Part shown: in pieces, positions 1 through 6,893 of the stretch | Numbering within the stretch: the first letter of the stretch is position 1 | Layout of the letters: the number at the start of each line of letters is the position of its first letter | Assembly: GCA_009699825.1 (NCBI GenBank) | Contig: WLNM01000007.1 | Span: 1-20,189, forward strand | From: Actinomycetota bacterium | Lineage (GTDB): Bacteria; Actinomycetota; Actinomycetes; Nanopelagicales; Nanopelagicaceae | Length of the DNA: 20,189 bases | Reading direction: 5' to 3' | Position numbers and translations under genes: made by a program | The notes under the pieces: generated by a model | Seen by the model: the letters and a program-made list of their open reading frames with translations, nothing else | What the model was told of the DNA's origin: nothing | The model's database searches: none

Positions 1-1
1 A

Positions 2-133
2 CTTTTACACGATCCACGCAAACGTGAATGCTCACTTGCGAGCGTAACAAGCGTTCATTTTGATGACGATGGAATGATTAGCGGCACAAGTTATTCAGAA
101 CCCGCTGCTCATTTACTTCCACCAAAGAAATGA
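2..133 (+). CDS. C-terminal 43 codons of a probable histidine phosphatase family protein (partial)
   Basis: An open frame enters from the left edge and ends at TGA 131-133, overlapping the resA ATG at 130 in an ATGA arrangement. The visible tail contains a CSLASVTSVHFDDDG-like strand-turn-strand and then a YSEPAAHLLP end. That pattern resembles the C-terminus of phosphoglycerate-mutase-like histidine phosphatases. In Mycobacterium a gene of that family (Rv0525) directly precedes the thioredoxin/ccdA/resB/ccsA cluster, so position supports the call. The catalytic RHG motif and the partner histidine lie outside the window, so the family is inferred mainly from context. The open frame and stop overlap are direct observations. 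The gene is probably the first visible member of the same operon as resA. Confidence 0.55.
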   Translation, partial: LLHDPRKRECSLASVTSVHFDDDGMISGTSYSEPAAHLLPPKK

Positions 134-672
134 AAATTAGAAACCTAATTCTTGTGCCACTAATCGCGGTGGCGCTTTCATCATGCGGTGGAGGTGGATC
201 ATCGATTGCGGAGGAGAGTTTTGTTTCTGGCAATGGCAGTATTTCTTACATTAAAGCCTCAGATCGCATCGCAGCTCCACAACTTTCTGGAATTACGCTG
301 TCGGGAAAAAATTACATATTTAGTGGCAGTCAAGTTGCAGTTGTTAATGTCTGGGCTTCATGGTGTGCGCCATGTCGAGCAGAAGCGCCAACACTTGCTG
401 CACTATCTGAGAAATATACAGACGTTGCGTTTATCGGAATTCTTACGCGCGATAACCCTGCTACTGCAGAAGCATTTGTAAGGCGCTTTGCACTTCCTTA
501 CCCAACTCTGATTGATGACTCTGTTTTGATTGGATTTCGAAAATCATTACCAGCTAATGCAATTCCATCAACAGTTGTCATAGACAAAAATGGCGATGTA
601 GCAGCACGTATCTCTGGTGAAGTAACCGTTGCATCCTTGAGTGAACTCATTGAGAAAGTGAGCGCAGAATGA
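130..672 (+). CDS. resA: ResA/TlpA-like thioredoxin lipoprotein for cytochrome c maturation
   Basis: This is a membrane-anchored thiol-disulfide oxidoreductase predicted to reduce the haem-binding cysteines of apocytochrome c outside the cell. Residues 1-19 form a lipoprotein signal: basic start, hydrophobic core, lipobox LSSC with Cys19 as the lipidation site, then a Gly/Ser-rich linker. The thioredoxin fold follows, with active site WCAPC (Cys79 and Cys82), an AEAP sequence just after it as in ResA/TlpA proteins, and a cis-proline near Pro146 (IPSTVVID). The length of 180 aa is normal for ResA. The start ATG overlaps the upstream stop by 4 nt with no clear Shine-Dalgarno, so translation is probably coupled. 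The 3' end overlaps ccdA by 4 nt. Context with ccdA, resB and ccsA makes a cytochrome c role much more likely than a general thioredoxin role. Confidence 0.9.
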   Translation: MKIRNLILVPLIAVALSSCGGGGSSIAEESFVSGNGSISYIKASDRIAAPQLSGITLSGKNYIFSGSQVAVVNVWASWCAPCRAEAPTLAALSEKYTDVAFIGILTRDNPATAEAFVRRFALPYPTLIDDSVLIGFRKSLPANAIPSTVVIDKNGDVAARISGEVTVASLSELIEKVSAE

Positions 673-1394
673 AAGAGTTCTTTGTAGAGCAAATATTAGA
701 TGGCTATTTGATTACAGCTTTTCCAATTGCACTCATTGCTGGATTAATCTCTTTCTTATCTCCATGTGTACTTCCGCTGGTGCCTGGATACATTTCTTAT
801 GCAGCAGGATTTTCAAAGAGCCGAGGGCGTGTGTTACTCGGTTCAGTCTTATTTGTTTTAGGTTTTAGCGTTCTATTTATTTCATACGGGGTACTCTTTG
901 GTGGTTTTGGTGCTTACATTTCTGAAAATGAAAAATTAATAACTTCCGTCTTGGGTGTTTTCACAGTGTTTCTTGGATTAATTTTTATTGGTGCATTTCC
1001 ATTTGCTCCGACGTATCGTGCAAAGATGCCCGTGACTCTTGGGCTTGTAGGCGCCCCAGTACTTGGATTCTTATTTGGTGTTGGTTGGACACCATGTATC
1101 GGTCCAGCACTAGGTGCCGTTCAGACACTCGCATTTCAAGAATCAAGTGCACTGCGCGGTGCAATTTTATCTGTGGGATATTGCATTGGTTTAGGAGCTC
1201 CATTCATTGCTTCAGGTTTATTCCTTGATCGTTCAGAAAAACTGAGACATTTCTTAGTACGTCGCGGCGATCTCATAACAAAAATTGGGGGCGCACTTTT
1301 GATTTTAATTGGCGTTGCACAAATTCTTGGCTTGTGGGGAACATTTAACAATGAGATGCGTTCGTGGATCTCAGATTTTATTCCGGTGGTTTAA
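669..1394 (+). CDS. ccdA: CcdA/DsbD-type thiol transporter, cytochrome c biogenesis
   Basis: This polytopic membrane protein passes reducing equivalents from cytoplasmic thioredoxin to the extracytoplasmic ResA. At 241 aa it has about six hydrophobic helices, roughly residues 15-37, 56-80, 91-115, 126-150, 161-185 and 205-227. Both redox cysteines sit in the family signatures: Cys33 in LSPCVLPLVPGY of helix 1 and Cys143 in GWTPCIGPALG of helix 4. There is no periplasmic domain fused on, so it is the short CcdA form rather than full DsbD. The start ATG overlaps the resA stop by 4 nt and the stop TAA abuts the resB ATG with no gap. These junctions point to one tightly coupled operon. The call is secure. 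Confidence 0.94.
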   Translation: MKEFFVEQILDGYLITAFPIALIAGLISFLSPCVLPLVPGYISYAAGFSKSRGRVLLGSVLFVLGFSVLFISYGVLFGGFGAYISENEKLITSVLGVFTVFLGLIFIGAFPFAPTYRAKMPVTLGLVGAPVLGFLFGVGWTPCIGPALGAVQTLAFQESSALRGAILSVGYCIGLGAPFIASGLFLDRSEKLRHFLVRRGDLITKIGGALLILIGVAQILGLWGTFNNEMRSWISDFIPVV

Positions 1395-2861
1395 ATGAAA
1401 GAAACCGCACCTGAGATTGGAACAGTAGGACTAGTTCGATTTGCTTGGCGACAACTAACAAGTATGCGCACAGCACTTGTGTTGTTAATGATGCTAGGTG
1501 TTGCAGCAATACCAGGATCATTCATCCCACAGCGTTCACAAAATCCAATGGCGGTAAGTGCCATGTTTACGGATTCACCAACAAAAGCACTGTGGTACGA
1601 ACGCTTCTCATTATTTGATGTGTACGCATCGCCTTGGTTTAGTGCGATTTATATTCTGCTATTTGTTTCACTCATCGGGTGTGTTTTGCCGCGCGCATTC
1701 GAGCACTACAAGGCCTCACGGGCACTGCCACCTGTTACGCCAAAAAATCTTTCACGAATGGAATTTCATTCGGAGTGGAAAGGCAGTGGAGACGAGCTCG
1801 AAATTGCTCACAAATGGTTTAAGAAAAATCGATTCAGAATCCGTGAATTGGATGGTTCGATTTCTGCAGAAAAGGGTTTCACTCGTGAGACTGGGAACTT
1901 ATTTTTCCATCTAGCACTCGTACTTATTCTTATCGGAGTTAGCTTCGGTTCGCTCTTTGGAATGAGGGGAGATGCAATTGTTAATGTGGGTGAGCGATTT
2001 ATAAACACACCCACAACATATGACTCACTCTCATTCGGCAAACTATTTAATGAAAAATCTCTCTCCCCATTTTCGATTGAAATTGATAAATTTGTGGGCA
2101 AATACAATCCTGTTACGAATGCTCCTGAGGATTACACATTGTCTGTAACTGTTAAAGATTCGCCAGAGTCACCACCAATTAAAAAAATTGTGAAGGTAAA
2201 CAGCCCACTTACTTTTGGAAGTACTCGCGTGTATTTACAAGCTAATGGTTATTCGCCAATTGTTACAGTGCGAGATGCGGCTGGAAGCGTTGGATATCAA
2301 GGACCAGTTCCATTCTTGCCACAAGATTCCAACTTAAGTTCAACGGGTGCAATTAAAGTTCCTGATGTATCACCGCAACTTGGTTTTGTCGGATCATTCT
2401 TTCCAACGATTGGTCGAGCTAATGAAGGTGGCGGTATTTCTGTCTTTCCAGAAGCACTCGATCCACGATTATTTTTAGCAGCATGGACTGGCGATCTTGG
2501 ATTGGATAATGGACGTCCACAATCTGTTTATCGAATTAATACTGATGTAATGAAAAAAATAGGACTTAAATCACTTGCACCAGGGGAGACTTATACATTC
2601 GCAGAGGGGTCAATCACATTTGAAACTTTTGTGCCGTGGGTAAATCTGCAAGTAGTAAAAGATCCCGGAAAGAGTTATGCGCTGCTTGGCGGTATTGTTG
2701 CGATACTTGGATTACTTGCTTCACTCTTTACGAGAAGGCGCAGAATCTGGGTGAGTGTAGATAAGAAAAAAGTTAACGTTGCAGGTTTAGCAAAAAATGC
2801 TGCACCTGGACTAGAAGTAGAAATTGCACAACTGGCAAAAGCTTTAGGGAGAGCAGAGTAG
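1395..2861 (+). CDS. resB: ResB/Ccs1 cytochrome c synthase subunit
   Basis: ResB (Ccs1) pairs with CcsA as the System II haem handling and cytochrome c synthetase complex. The 488 aa protein has the expected plan. Transmembrane helices lie at about 26-44 and 81-98, with the LTSMRTALVLLMMLG start typical of the family. A third helix at about 168-188 carries a histidine (His172) where ResB proteins have a conserved one. A large extracytoplasmic domain covers about 190-427, and a last helix at about 428-446 is followed by RRRR and a charged cytoplasmic tail. GGTGG at 1385-1389 gives a ribosome site 5 nt before the start. The stop TAG is directly followed by the ccsA ATG. The extracytoplasmic domain is poorly conserved in general, so most family evidence comes from the N-terminal third and the neighbours. 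Confidence 0.92.
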   Translation: MKETAPEIGTVGLVRFAWRQLTSMRTALVLLMMLGVAAIPGSFIPQRSQNPMAVSAMFTDSPTKALWYERFSLFDVYASPWFSAIYILLFVSLIGCVLPRAFEHYKASRALPPVTPKNLSRMEFHSEWKGSGDELEIAHKWFKKNRFRIRELDGSISAEKGFTRETGNLFFHLALVLILIGVSFGSLFGMRGDAIVNVGERFINTPTTYDSLSFGKLFNEKSLSPFSIEIDKFVGKYNPVTNAPEDYTLSVTVKDSPESPPIKKIVKVNSPLTFGSTRVYLQANGYSPIVTVRDAAGSVGYQGPVPFLPQDSNLSSTGAIKVPDVSPQLGFVGSFFPTIGRANEGGGISVFPEALDPRLFLAAWTGDLGLDNGRPQSVYRINTDVMKKIGLKSLAPGETYTFAEGSITFETFVPWVNLQVVKDPGKSYALLGGIVAILGLLASLFTRRRRIWVSVDKKKVNVAGLAKNAAPGLEVEIAQLAKALGRAE

Positions 2862-3776
2862 ATGTCTACAACATGGGCGTATATTTCAAATTACTTGGTG
2901 TACTCATCCATGGCTGTTTTCACTCTGGCTTTTATTGCACACGCATACGAAACTGCATTTGCTGTTCGTGCACCCCACTTAGCAGATTCTGCCCAAGGGA
3001 ACTTACGTACTAAAACTTTCGATTACACACGCACAGAAAAAGTTGCTCGTGTTGCAACAGCAATGATGATTTTAGGCTTTCTTCTTTTATTCGCCGGAGT
3101 AATTGCACGTGGAATTTCTGCAGGACGAGTTCCTTGGGGAAACATGTATGAGTTTTCAATTACTGGTGCGCTTGCTTTTTCTGGTGCATACCTAGCAGCG
3201 CTTCGAAAATATGATCTTCGCTGGTTAGGTTTATTTGTTTCTATTTCAGTTTTACTAACACTCGGTACAGCAGTTGCAGTTTTGTACCGACCTAGTGCTC
3301 CCCTTGTTCCTGCGCTTAAATCAACGTGGTTAATAATTCACGTATCAGCGGCAATTATTTCGGGTGGAGTCTTCTTACTCGCAAATGTAGTTGCGGGTGC
3401 ATATTTGGTTTTGGATTCAATGGAGAAAAAAGGTGAACGTGCTCCATGGGCAAAACGTTTGCCATCACTAGATGTTCTAGATCAACTCTCTTATCGACTC
3501 GTTGCATTTGTATTTCCACTCTGGACATTCGCAGTTATTGCCGGAGCAATCTGGGCAGAGAGTGCCTGGGGAAGATATTGGGGTTGGGATCCAAAAGAAA
3601 CGTGGGCATTTATTACGTGGGTTGCCTACGCTGCATATTTACATGCGCGCGTAACAATTGGTTGGCGCGGACGGCGAGCAGCCTGGTTATGTATTTTTGC
3701 AGGTTCTACATTCTTGTTTAACTATGTGTACGTAAACGTGTGGGGCACAGGAAAGCACACCTACTCAGGTTTATAA
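2862..3776 (+). CDS. ccsA: CcsA/CcsB (ResC) haem-handling cytochrome c synthase subunit
   Basis: This is the membrane subunit that presents haem for covalent attachment to apocytochrome c together with ResB. At 304 aa it has about eight hydrophobic helices and the tryptophan-rich WWD signature WGRYWGWDPKETW at about 236-248, which identifies the haem handling family. Candidate haem-ligand histidines are His160 (LIIHV), His261 (YLHAR) and His299 in the GKHTYSG tail, all at family-typical places. AGGGAGAG at 2846-2853 is a good ribosome site about 8 nt before the ATG. The gene ends the System II operon. Its stop lies only 3 nt from the stop of the convergent small membrane protein gene, leaving no room for a terminator between them. 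The alternative CcmC/CcmF family is excluded by the ResB neighbour and the size. Confidence 0.94.
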   Translation: MSTTWAYISNYLVYSSMAVFTLAFIAHAYETAFAVRAPHLADSAQGNLRTKTFDYTRTEKVARVATAMMILGFLLLFAGVIARGISAGRVPWGNMYEFSITGALAFSGAYLAALRKYDLRWLGLFVSISVLLTLGTAVAVLYRPSAPLVPALKSTWLIIHVSAAIISGGVFLLANVVAGAYLVLDSMEKKGERAPWAKRLPSLDVLDQLSYRLVAFVFPLWTFAVIAGAIWAESAWGRYWGWDPKETWAFITWVAYAAYLHARVTIGWRGRRAAWLCIFAGSTFLFNYVYVNVWGTGKHTYSGL

Positions 3777-3779
3777 GTT

Positions 3780-4034
3780 TTAAAGTTTACGTAAGAAATC
3801 TGGGTCATCATCTGGCCCAATAATTTTGCGTTTTCCACCGCGGCCAGGACCAGGATTACGTGGACGGCCCCAATATAAATATGCAACTGCGCCGATTGTT
3901 CCAATGAAAATAATAATTAATAGCCAGGCCCACTTTGGTAATCCACGAACTAATTCTTGTTCAGTGCGTGCACAATCGATCAGCGCATACAACGTAACGG
4001 CAATTGCGATCAGAATCGGTAAGTAACGGAGCAT
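3780..4034 (-). CDS. Small two-helix membrane protein with PLDc_N-like domain
   Basis: An 84 aa protein with two membrane helices (about residues 3-20 and 36-55), a short loop holding the LPKWAW motif, and a Gly/Pro/Arg-rich tail ending in GPDDDPDFLRKL. This is the layout of actinobacterial proteins labelled phospholipase D nuclease N-terminal (PLDc_N) domain. That domain is only the membrane hairpin: there is no HKD catalytic motif, so no phospholipase activity should be assumed. The molecular role is unknown. Similar genes sit near men and cytochrome c maturation genes in other actinobacteria. The start lies 19 nt after the menA stop on the same strand. A TAGAAT box stands 6 nt before the ATG, so the gene may also have its own leaderless transcript. 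Confidence 0.82.
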   Translation of the reverse strand: MLRYLPILIAIAVTLYALIDCARTEQELVRGLPKWAWLLIIIFIGTIGAVAYLYWGRPRNPGPGRGGKRKIIGPDDDPDFLRKL

Positions 4035-4040
4035 GAGTTA

Positions 4041-4046
4041 ATTCTA
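4041..4046 (-). promoter_or_regulatory. Candidate -10 element (TAGAAT) for the small membrane protein gene
   Basis: Read on the minus strand, TAGAAT fits the actinobacterial TANNNT -10 pattern and is followed by 6 nt and then the ATG at 4034. That spacing would place the transcription start on or next to the A of the start codon, giving a leaderless mRNA. It lies in the 19 nt gap between menA and this gene. No -35 match is obvious. A single hexamer match in AT-rich DNA is weak evidence. Confidence 0.35.
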
Positions 4047-4053
4047 CGCTTTT

Positions 4054-4902
4054 CTAAGAGAGCAACAAACCCAAAGCTAAGAGAATTGCAAAGCGCAGTT
4101 GTAACTTGCCTGTTTTCCCGAGTAATGGAATAAGTGCAGCCCCATTTGCGCCTGACCGAATTGCTTTGATCAATGAAAAAGTCATTGGAAGCACCAATAG
4201 GGTGAGCAACGTCCAAGGCTTTATTAAGAGTAGAACGCTTATGTGAGCGGTTAATAAGAGTGCGATGAAAGCAGTTCGCGCGCTGGCATCTCCAAGACGA
4301 ACAGCGAGTGTCCGCTTGCCGACTAATTCATCGGCGGCTCGATCACGTAGGTTATTTATTGCTAGTAAAGCACATGAAAGGCAACCCATTGGAATTGCAA
4401 CGAGTAAAGAGTTAAGAGTGAGTTCACCAGTTTGTGCGTAATACGTGCCCATCGTTGCCACAAGTCCAAAGAACACAAACACCGCAAGTTCGCCAAAACC
4501 AAAGTAACCGTACGGATTTTTTCCACCTGTATATCCCCACGCTGCAGCAATTGCCACAGCACCGACTGCAACTAACCAGAGTGAAGTTTGTAGCGCAAGA
4601 ATTAACCCAACAATTGCACCGAAGCCAAGAGCAATGTATGCAGCAGTCTTAACGTGATGTGCAGGGGCTGCACCGCTTGCAACCAATCTCATCGGACCGA
4701 CGCGATTGTCATCAGTTCCCTTAATTCCATCAGAATAATCATTTGCATAATTAACGCCCACTTGAAGTGCCAAACTTACGAGAAGCGCGAGTAATGCTAA
4801 GAACGGATGAAAATTTGCGCCAGCTAGTGCGGTTCCAACTGCGACAGGTGCAATAGCAGCTGGCAGAGTTTTGGGGCGAGCACCCGCAATCCACTTATTC
4901 AT
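4054..4902 (-). CDS. menA: 1,4-dihydroxy-2-naphthoate polyprenyltransferase
   Basis: MenA attaches the polyprenyl chain to 1,4-dihydroxy-2-naphthoate, yielding demethylmenaquinone in the membrane. The 282 aa protein has about eight to nine hydrophobic helices and both UbiA-superfamily aspartate motifs. The first is NDYSDGIKGTD (Asp55 and Asp58, numbered from the ATG) and the second is NNLRDRAAD (Asp187 and Asp191). These bind Mg2+ and the prenyl diphosphate. The RPKTLPAAIAPV segment near the N-terminus is also typical of MenA. I chose the ATG at 4902, which overlaps the menE stop by one base (TGATG). A TTG three bases earlier would add one residue. GGTGA just upstream, inside menE, may help re-initiation. 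Isoprenoid chain length cannot be read from the sequence. Confidence 0.94.
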   Translation of the reverse strand: MNKWIAGARPKTLPAAIAPVAVGTALAGANFHPFLALLALLVSLALQVGVNYANDYSDGIKGTDDNRVGPMRLVASGAAPAHHVKTAAYIALGFGAIVGLILALQTSLWLVAVGAVAIAAAWGYTGGKNPYGYFGFGELAVFVFFGLVATMGTYYAQTGELTLNSLLVAIPMGCLSCALLAINNLRDRAADELVGKRTLAVRLGDASARTAFIALLLTAHISVLLLIKPWTLLTLLVLPMTFSLIKAIRSGANGAALIPLLGKTGKLQLRFAILLALGLLLS

Positions 4903-5954
4903 CAATTCACCAATTTCGCTAGTGATATGCGATCAACTTTACCGACACCAATTAGCGGAAGTTTATCAAGAAGTATTACGCTTTTTGGTTTTGCATGGTT
5001 GCCGATTGTATTAATTAGTACTTCTGAAATTTGTGTTTTTATATTTTCATCCTGTGATTGCACTGCAACATGTAATGCTTGGCCCCACTTGCTATCAGAA
5101 GTTACAAATGCTGCTACTTGTAATTGAGGGAACTTCTTACCCAAAGTTTGTTCTATAGCGCTGAGCGATATATTTTCACCGCCACTGATAATCACATCAT
5201 CAGATCTTCCGATCACCTGAAGTTTTCCATCAGTTATTTTCCCTAAATCTTGAGTGACAAACCAACCATTAGCTTTTTCAACATCAGCAAGTACAGGTCC
5301 AGAGATTTTAATGCGTCCGTCTAGCGTGATTTCAAATGCCACACCATCGAGAGCAACTCCGTCATAAATACATCCACCACACGTTTCAGACATTCCATAT
5401 GTTGTTACGATGTTAATTCCCGCAGCAACTCCTTGTTCGCGAAGTTCATTGGGTAAAGATGCGCCACCAACAAGTACCGCTTTGGCCCCCTGTAGGTGCT
5501 TTAATAAATCTGAATTCTCATTCAGTGCATTAAATAGTTGTGTAGGGACAATTGCAGTGAAATCTGCCTGCGGATAGGGGCCAACATGATTGCGAAGATC
5601 TATCGGCGAAGTTTCTAATTGAAGTGCACGGGCTAAAACATTGATGCCCGCAATGTGAGTCAATGGTAATAACAATGACCATATATCGCCTTTAGAAGCT
5701 TTGAGATATTTGTTAGATGCCGTTGCACTTGCAATCATCGCAGACGATGTAATTCCTATTTCTTTCGGTACGCCAGTAGTTCCACTTGTTGCAATAAGTA
5801 CTGAAATATCTGATCGCACAGTTGTGGAATGAATCGGGCCACATCCAAGGGCAGGAGCATCTACCAAGAGGGCTTTTTGTAGCGCACTCATATATTCGGC
5901 CAGCGGGCGCGTGGGCTCGAGGCTGATTATTTCTCGATGTGAAGATGTGTCCAT
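4902..5954 (-). CDS. menE: o-Succinylbenzoate-CoA ligase
   Basis: MenE adenylates o-succinylbenzoate with ATP and transfers it to CoA. All core motifs of the acyl-adenylate-forming family are present: P-loop SGTTGVPK at 57-64, YGMSE at 186-190, an ATP-ribose aspartate near Asp236 (TQDLG), the hinge GRSDDVIISGGENIS at 249-263, and the C-terminal catalytic lysine Lys339 in GVGKVDR. At 350 aa it is about 100 residues shorter than E. coli or Bacillus MenE, lacking much of the N-terminal part. This short form is usual in actinobacteria (M. tuberculosis MenE is also short). It is the first gene of the menE-menA unit, divergent from menB across a 33 nt gap. A TAGCCT box 9 nt before the ATG suggests a leaderless or nearly leaderless message. 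Confidence 0.93.
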   Translation of the reverse strand: MDTSSHREIISLEPTRPLAEYMSALQKALLVDAPALGCGPIHSTTVRSDISVLIATSGTTGVPKEIGITSSAMIASATASNKYLKASKGDIWSLLLPLTHIAGINVLARALQLETSPIDLRNHVGPYPQADFTAIVPTQLFNALNENSDLLKHLQGAKAVLVGGASLPNELREQGVAAGINIVTTYGMSETCGGCIYDGVALDGVAFEITLDGRIKISGPVLADVEKANGWFVTQDLGKITDGKLQVIGRSDDVIISGGENISLSAIEQTLGKKFPQLQVAAFVTSDSKWGQALHVAVQSQDENIKTQISEVLINTIGNHAKPKSVILLDKLPLIGVGKVDRISLAKLVN

Positions 5955-5962
5955 TGCCCGCG

Positions 5963-5969
5963 TAGGCTA
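5963..5969. promoter_or_regulatory. Shared bidirectional -10 element (TAGGCTA) between menE and menB
   Basis: The heptamer reads TAGGCT on the plus strand (5963-5968) and TAGCCT on the minus strand (5969-5964). Both fit the actinobacterial TANNNT -10 pattern. Expected start sites are about 5975 for menB and about 5957 for menE, roughly 18 bp apart. The gap between the two starts is only 33 nt, so the two promoters must overlap. No clear -35 element is seen on either strand. The assignment rests on pattern and position only. Confidence 0.5.
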
Positions 5970-5987
5970 TCGCTTGTAACGGTAGTG

Positions 5988-6884
5988 ATGTCTGATGGAG
6001 GGTTCGTGAGTAAGCCAATCAAGCGTGAATTAGGAAGCCGTGATATTCCGAAATGGAAAATCGCACCCGGCGGAGAAAAATTTAGCGATATTAAATACGA
6101 AGCTGCTGATGGCATTGCAAAAATCACGATCAACCGTCCAGAAGTACGTAATGCATTTCGTCCGCAAACAATTATTGAGTTGCAGAGTGCATTTTCATTA
6201 GCGCGCGATAACCAAGAAGTCGGCGTAATTATTTTAACTGGTGAAGGTAATGAAGCATTTTGTTCAGGCGGAGACATCAGCGTTCGCGGAGATGATGGAT
6301 ATCTCGGCGATGACAAACTCGCACAGCAAGGTATTGGCCGTTTAAATGTTTTGGATTTGCAAGTACAAATTCGTCGTACTCCTAAACCAGTTATTGCAAT
6401 GGTTGCTGGCTGGGCAATTGGTGGAGGACATGTTCTACACGTTGTTTGCGACTTAACAATTGCGGCCGATAACGCACTCTTTGGTCAAACGGGACCGATG
6501 GTTGGTTCATTTGATGGCGGATATGGATCAGGATTGCTTGCGGCAAATGTTGGCCAAAAGAAGGCTCGCGAAATTTGGTTTATGACTCGTTCATACGATG
6601 CAAAAGAAGCGCTCGCGATGGGGCTTGTAAACACCGTTGTTCCAGTTGCCGAACTAGAAGCCGAAACTGTTTCTTGGTCCCGCGAAATGTTACGTAACTC
6701 TCCGCTGGCACTTCGTTTGCTTAAAGCTAGTTTGAATGCTGCAGATGATGGGTTAGCTGGTGTACAACAACTAGCTGGCGATGCAACACTCTTGTTTTAC
6801 ATGACCGAAGAAGGCCAAGAAGGTCGCGATGCTTACAAAGAAAAACGCGCACCAAATTTCGGTCAATTCCCTAAGCGCCCATAA
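5988..6884 (+). CDS. menB: 1,4-dihydroxy-2-naphthoyl-CoA synthase (type I MenB)
   Basis: MenB is the crotonase-fold enzyme that cyclises o-succinylbenzoyl-CoA to 1,4-dihydroxy-2-naphthoyl-CoA. Seen here are the family signature NRPEVRNAFRP, the oxyanion and active-site stretch FCSGGDISVRG, AGWAIGGGHVLHVVCDL, FGQTGPMVGSFDGGYGS, and a C-terminal MTEEGQEGRDAY segment. The QTGP sequence has glycine where M. tuberculosis MenB has the carboxylate-bearing QTDA. This matches the bicarbonate-dependent type I enzymes of E. coli and Bacillus. Start choice is uncertain: ATG 5988 is used here (298 aa), GTG 5985 adds one residue, and GTG 6006 (292 aa) has a GGAGG at 5997-6001, 4 nt away. The extra N-terminal residues are not conserved. 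It heads menB-menC-menD. Confidence 0.93.
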   Translation: MSDGGFVSKPIKRELGSRDIPKWKIAPGGEKFSDIKYEAADGIAKITINRPEVRNAFRPQTIIELQSAFSLARDNQEVGVIILTGEGNEAFCSGGDISVRGDDGYLGDDKLAQQGIGRLNVLDLQVQIRRTPKPVIAMVAGWAIGGGHVLHVVCDLTIAADNALFGQTGPMVGSFDGGYGSGLLAANVGQKKAREIWFMTRSYDAKEALAMGLVNTVVPVAELEAETVSWSREMLRNSPLALRLLKASLNAADDGLAGVQQLAGDATLLFYMTEEGQEGRDAYKEKRAPNFGQFPKRP

Positions 6885-6893
6885 GTTATTTAA

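Noticed and set aside
3771..3795. AT-rich repeated AGTTT/AAGTTT sequence at the ccsA end as a terminator
   Set aside because: No GC-rich stem can form, and the sequence is coding or stop-codon DNA for the two convergent genes.
5927..6316. A 129-codon minus-strand open frame over the menB start
   Set aside because: It is antisense to menB and runs across the divergent promoter region; no family resemblance.
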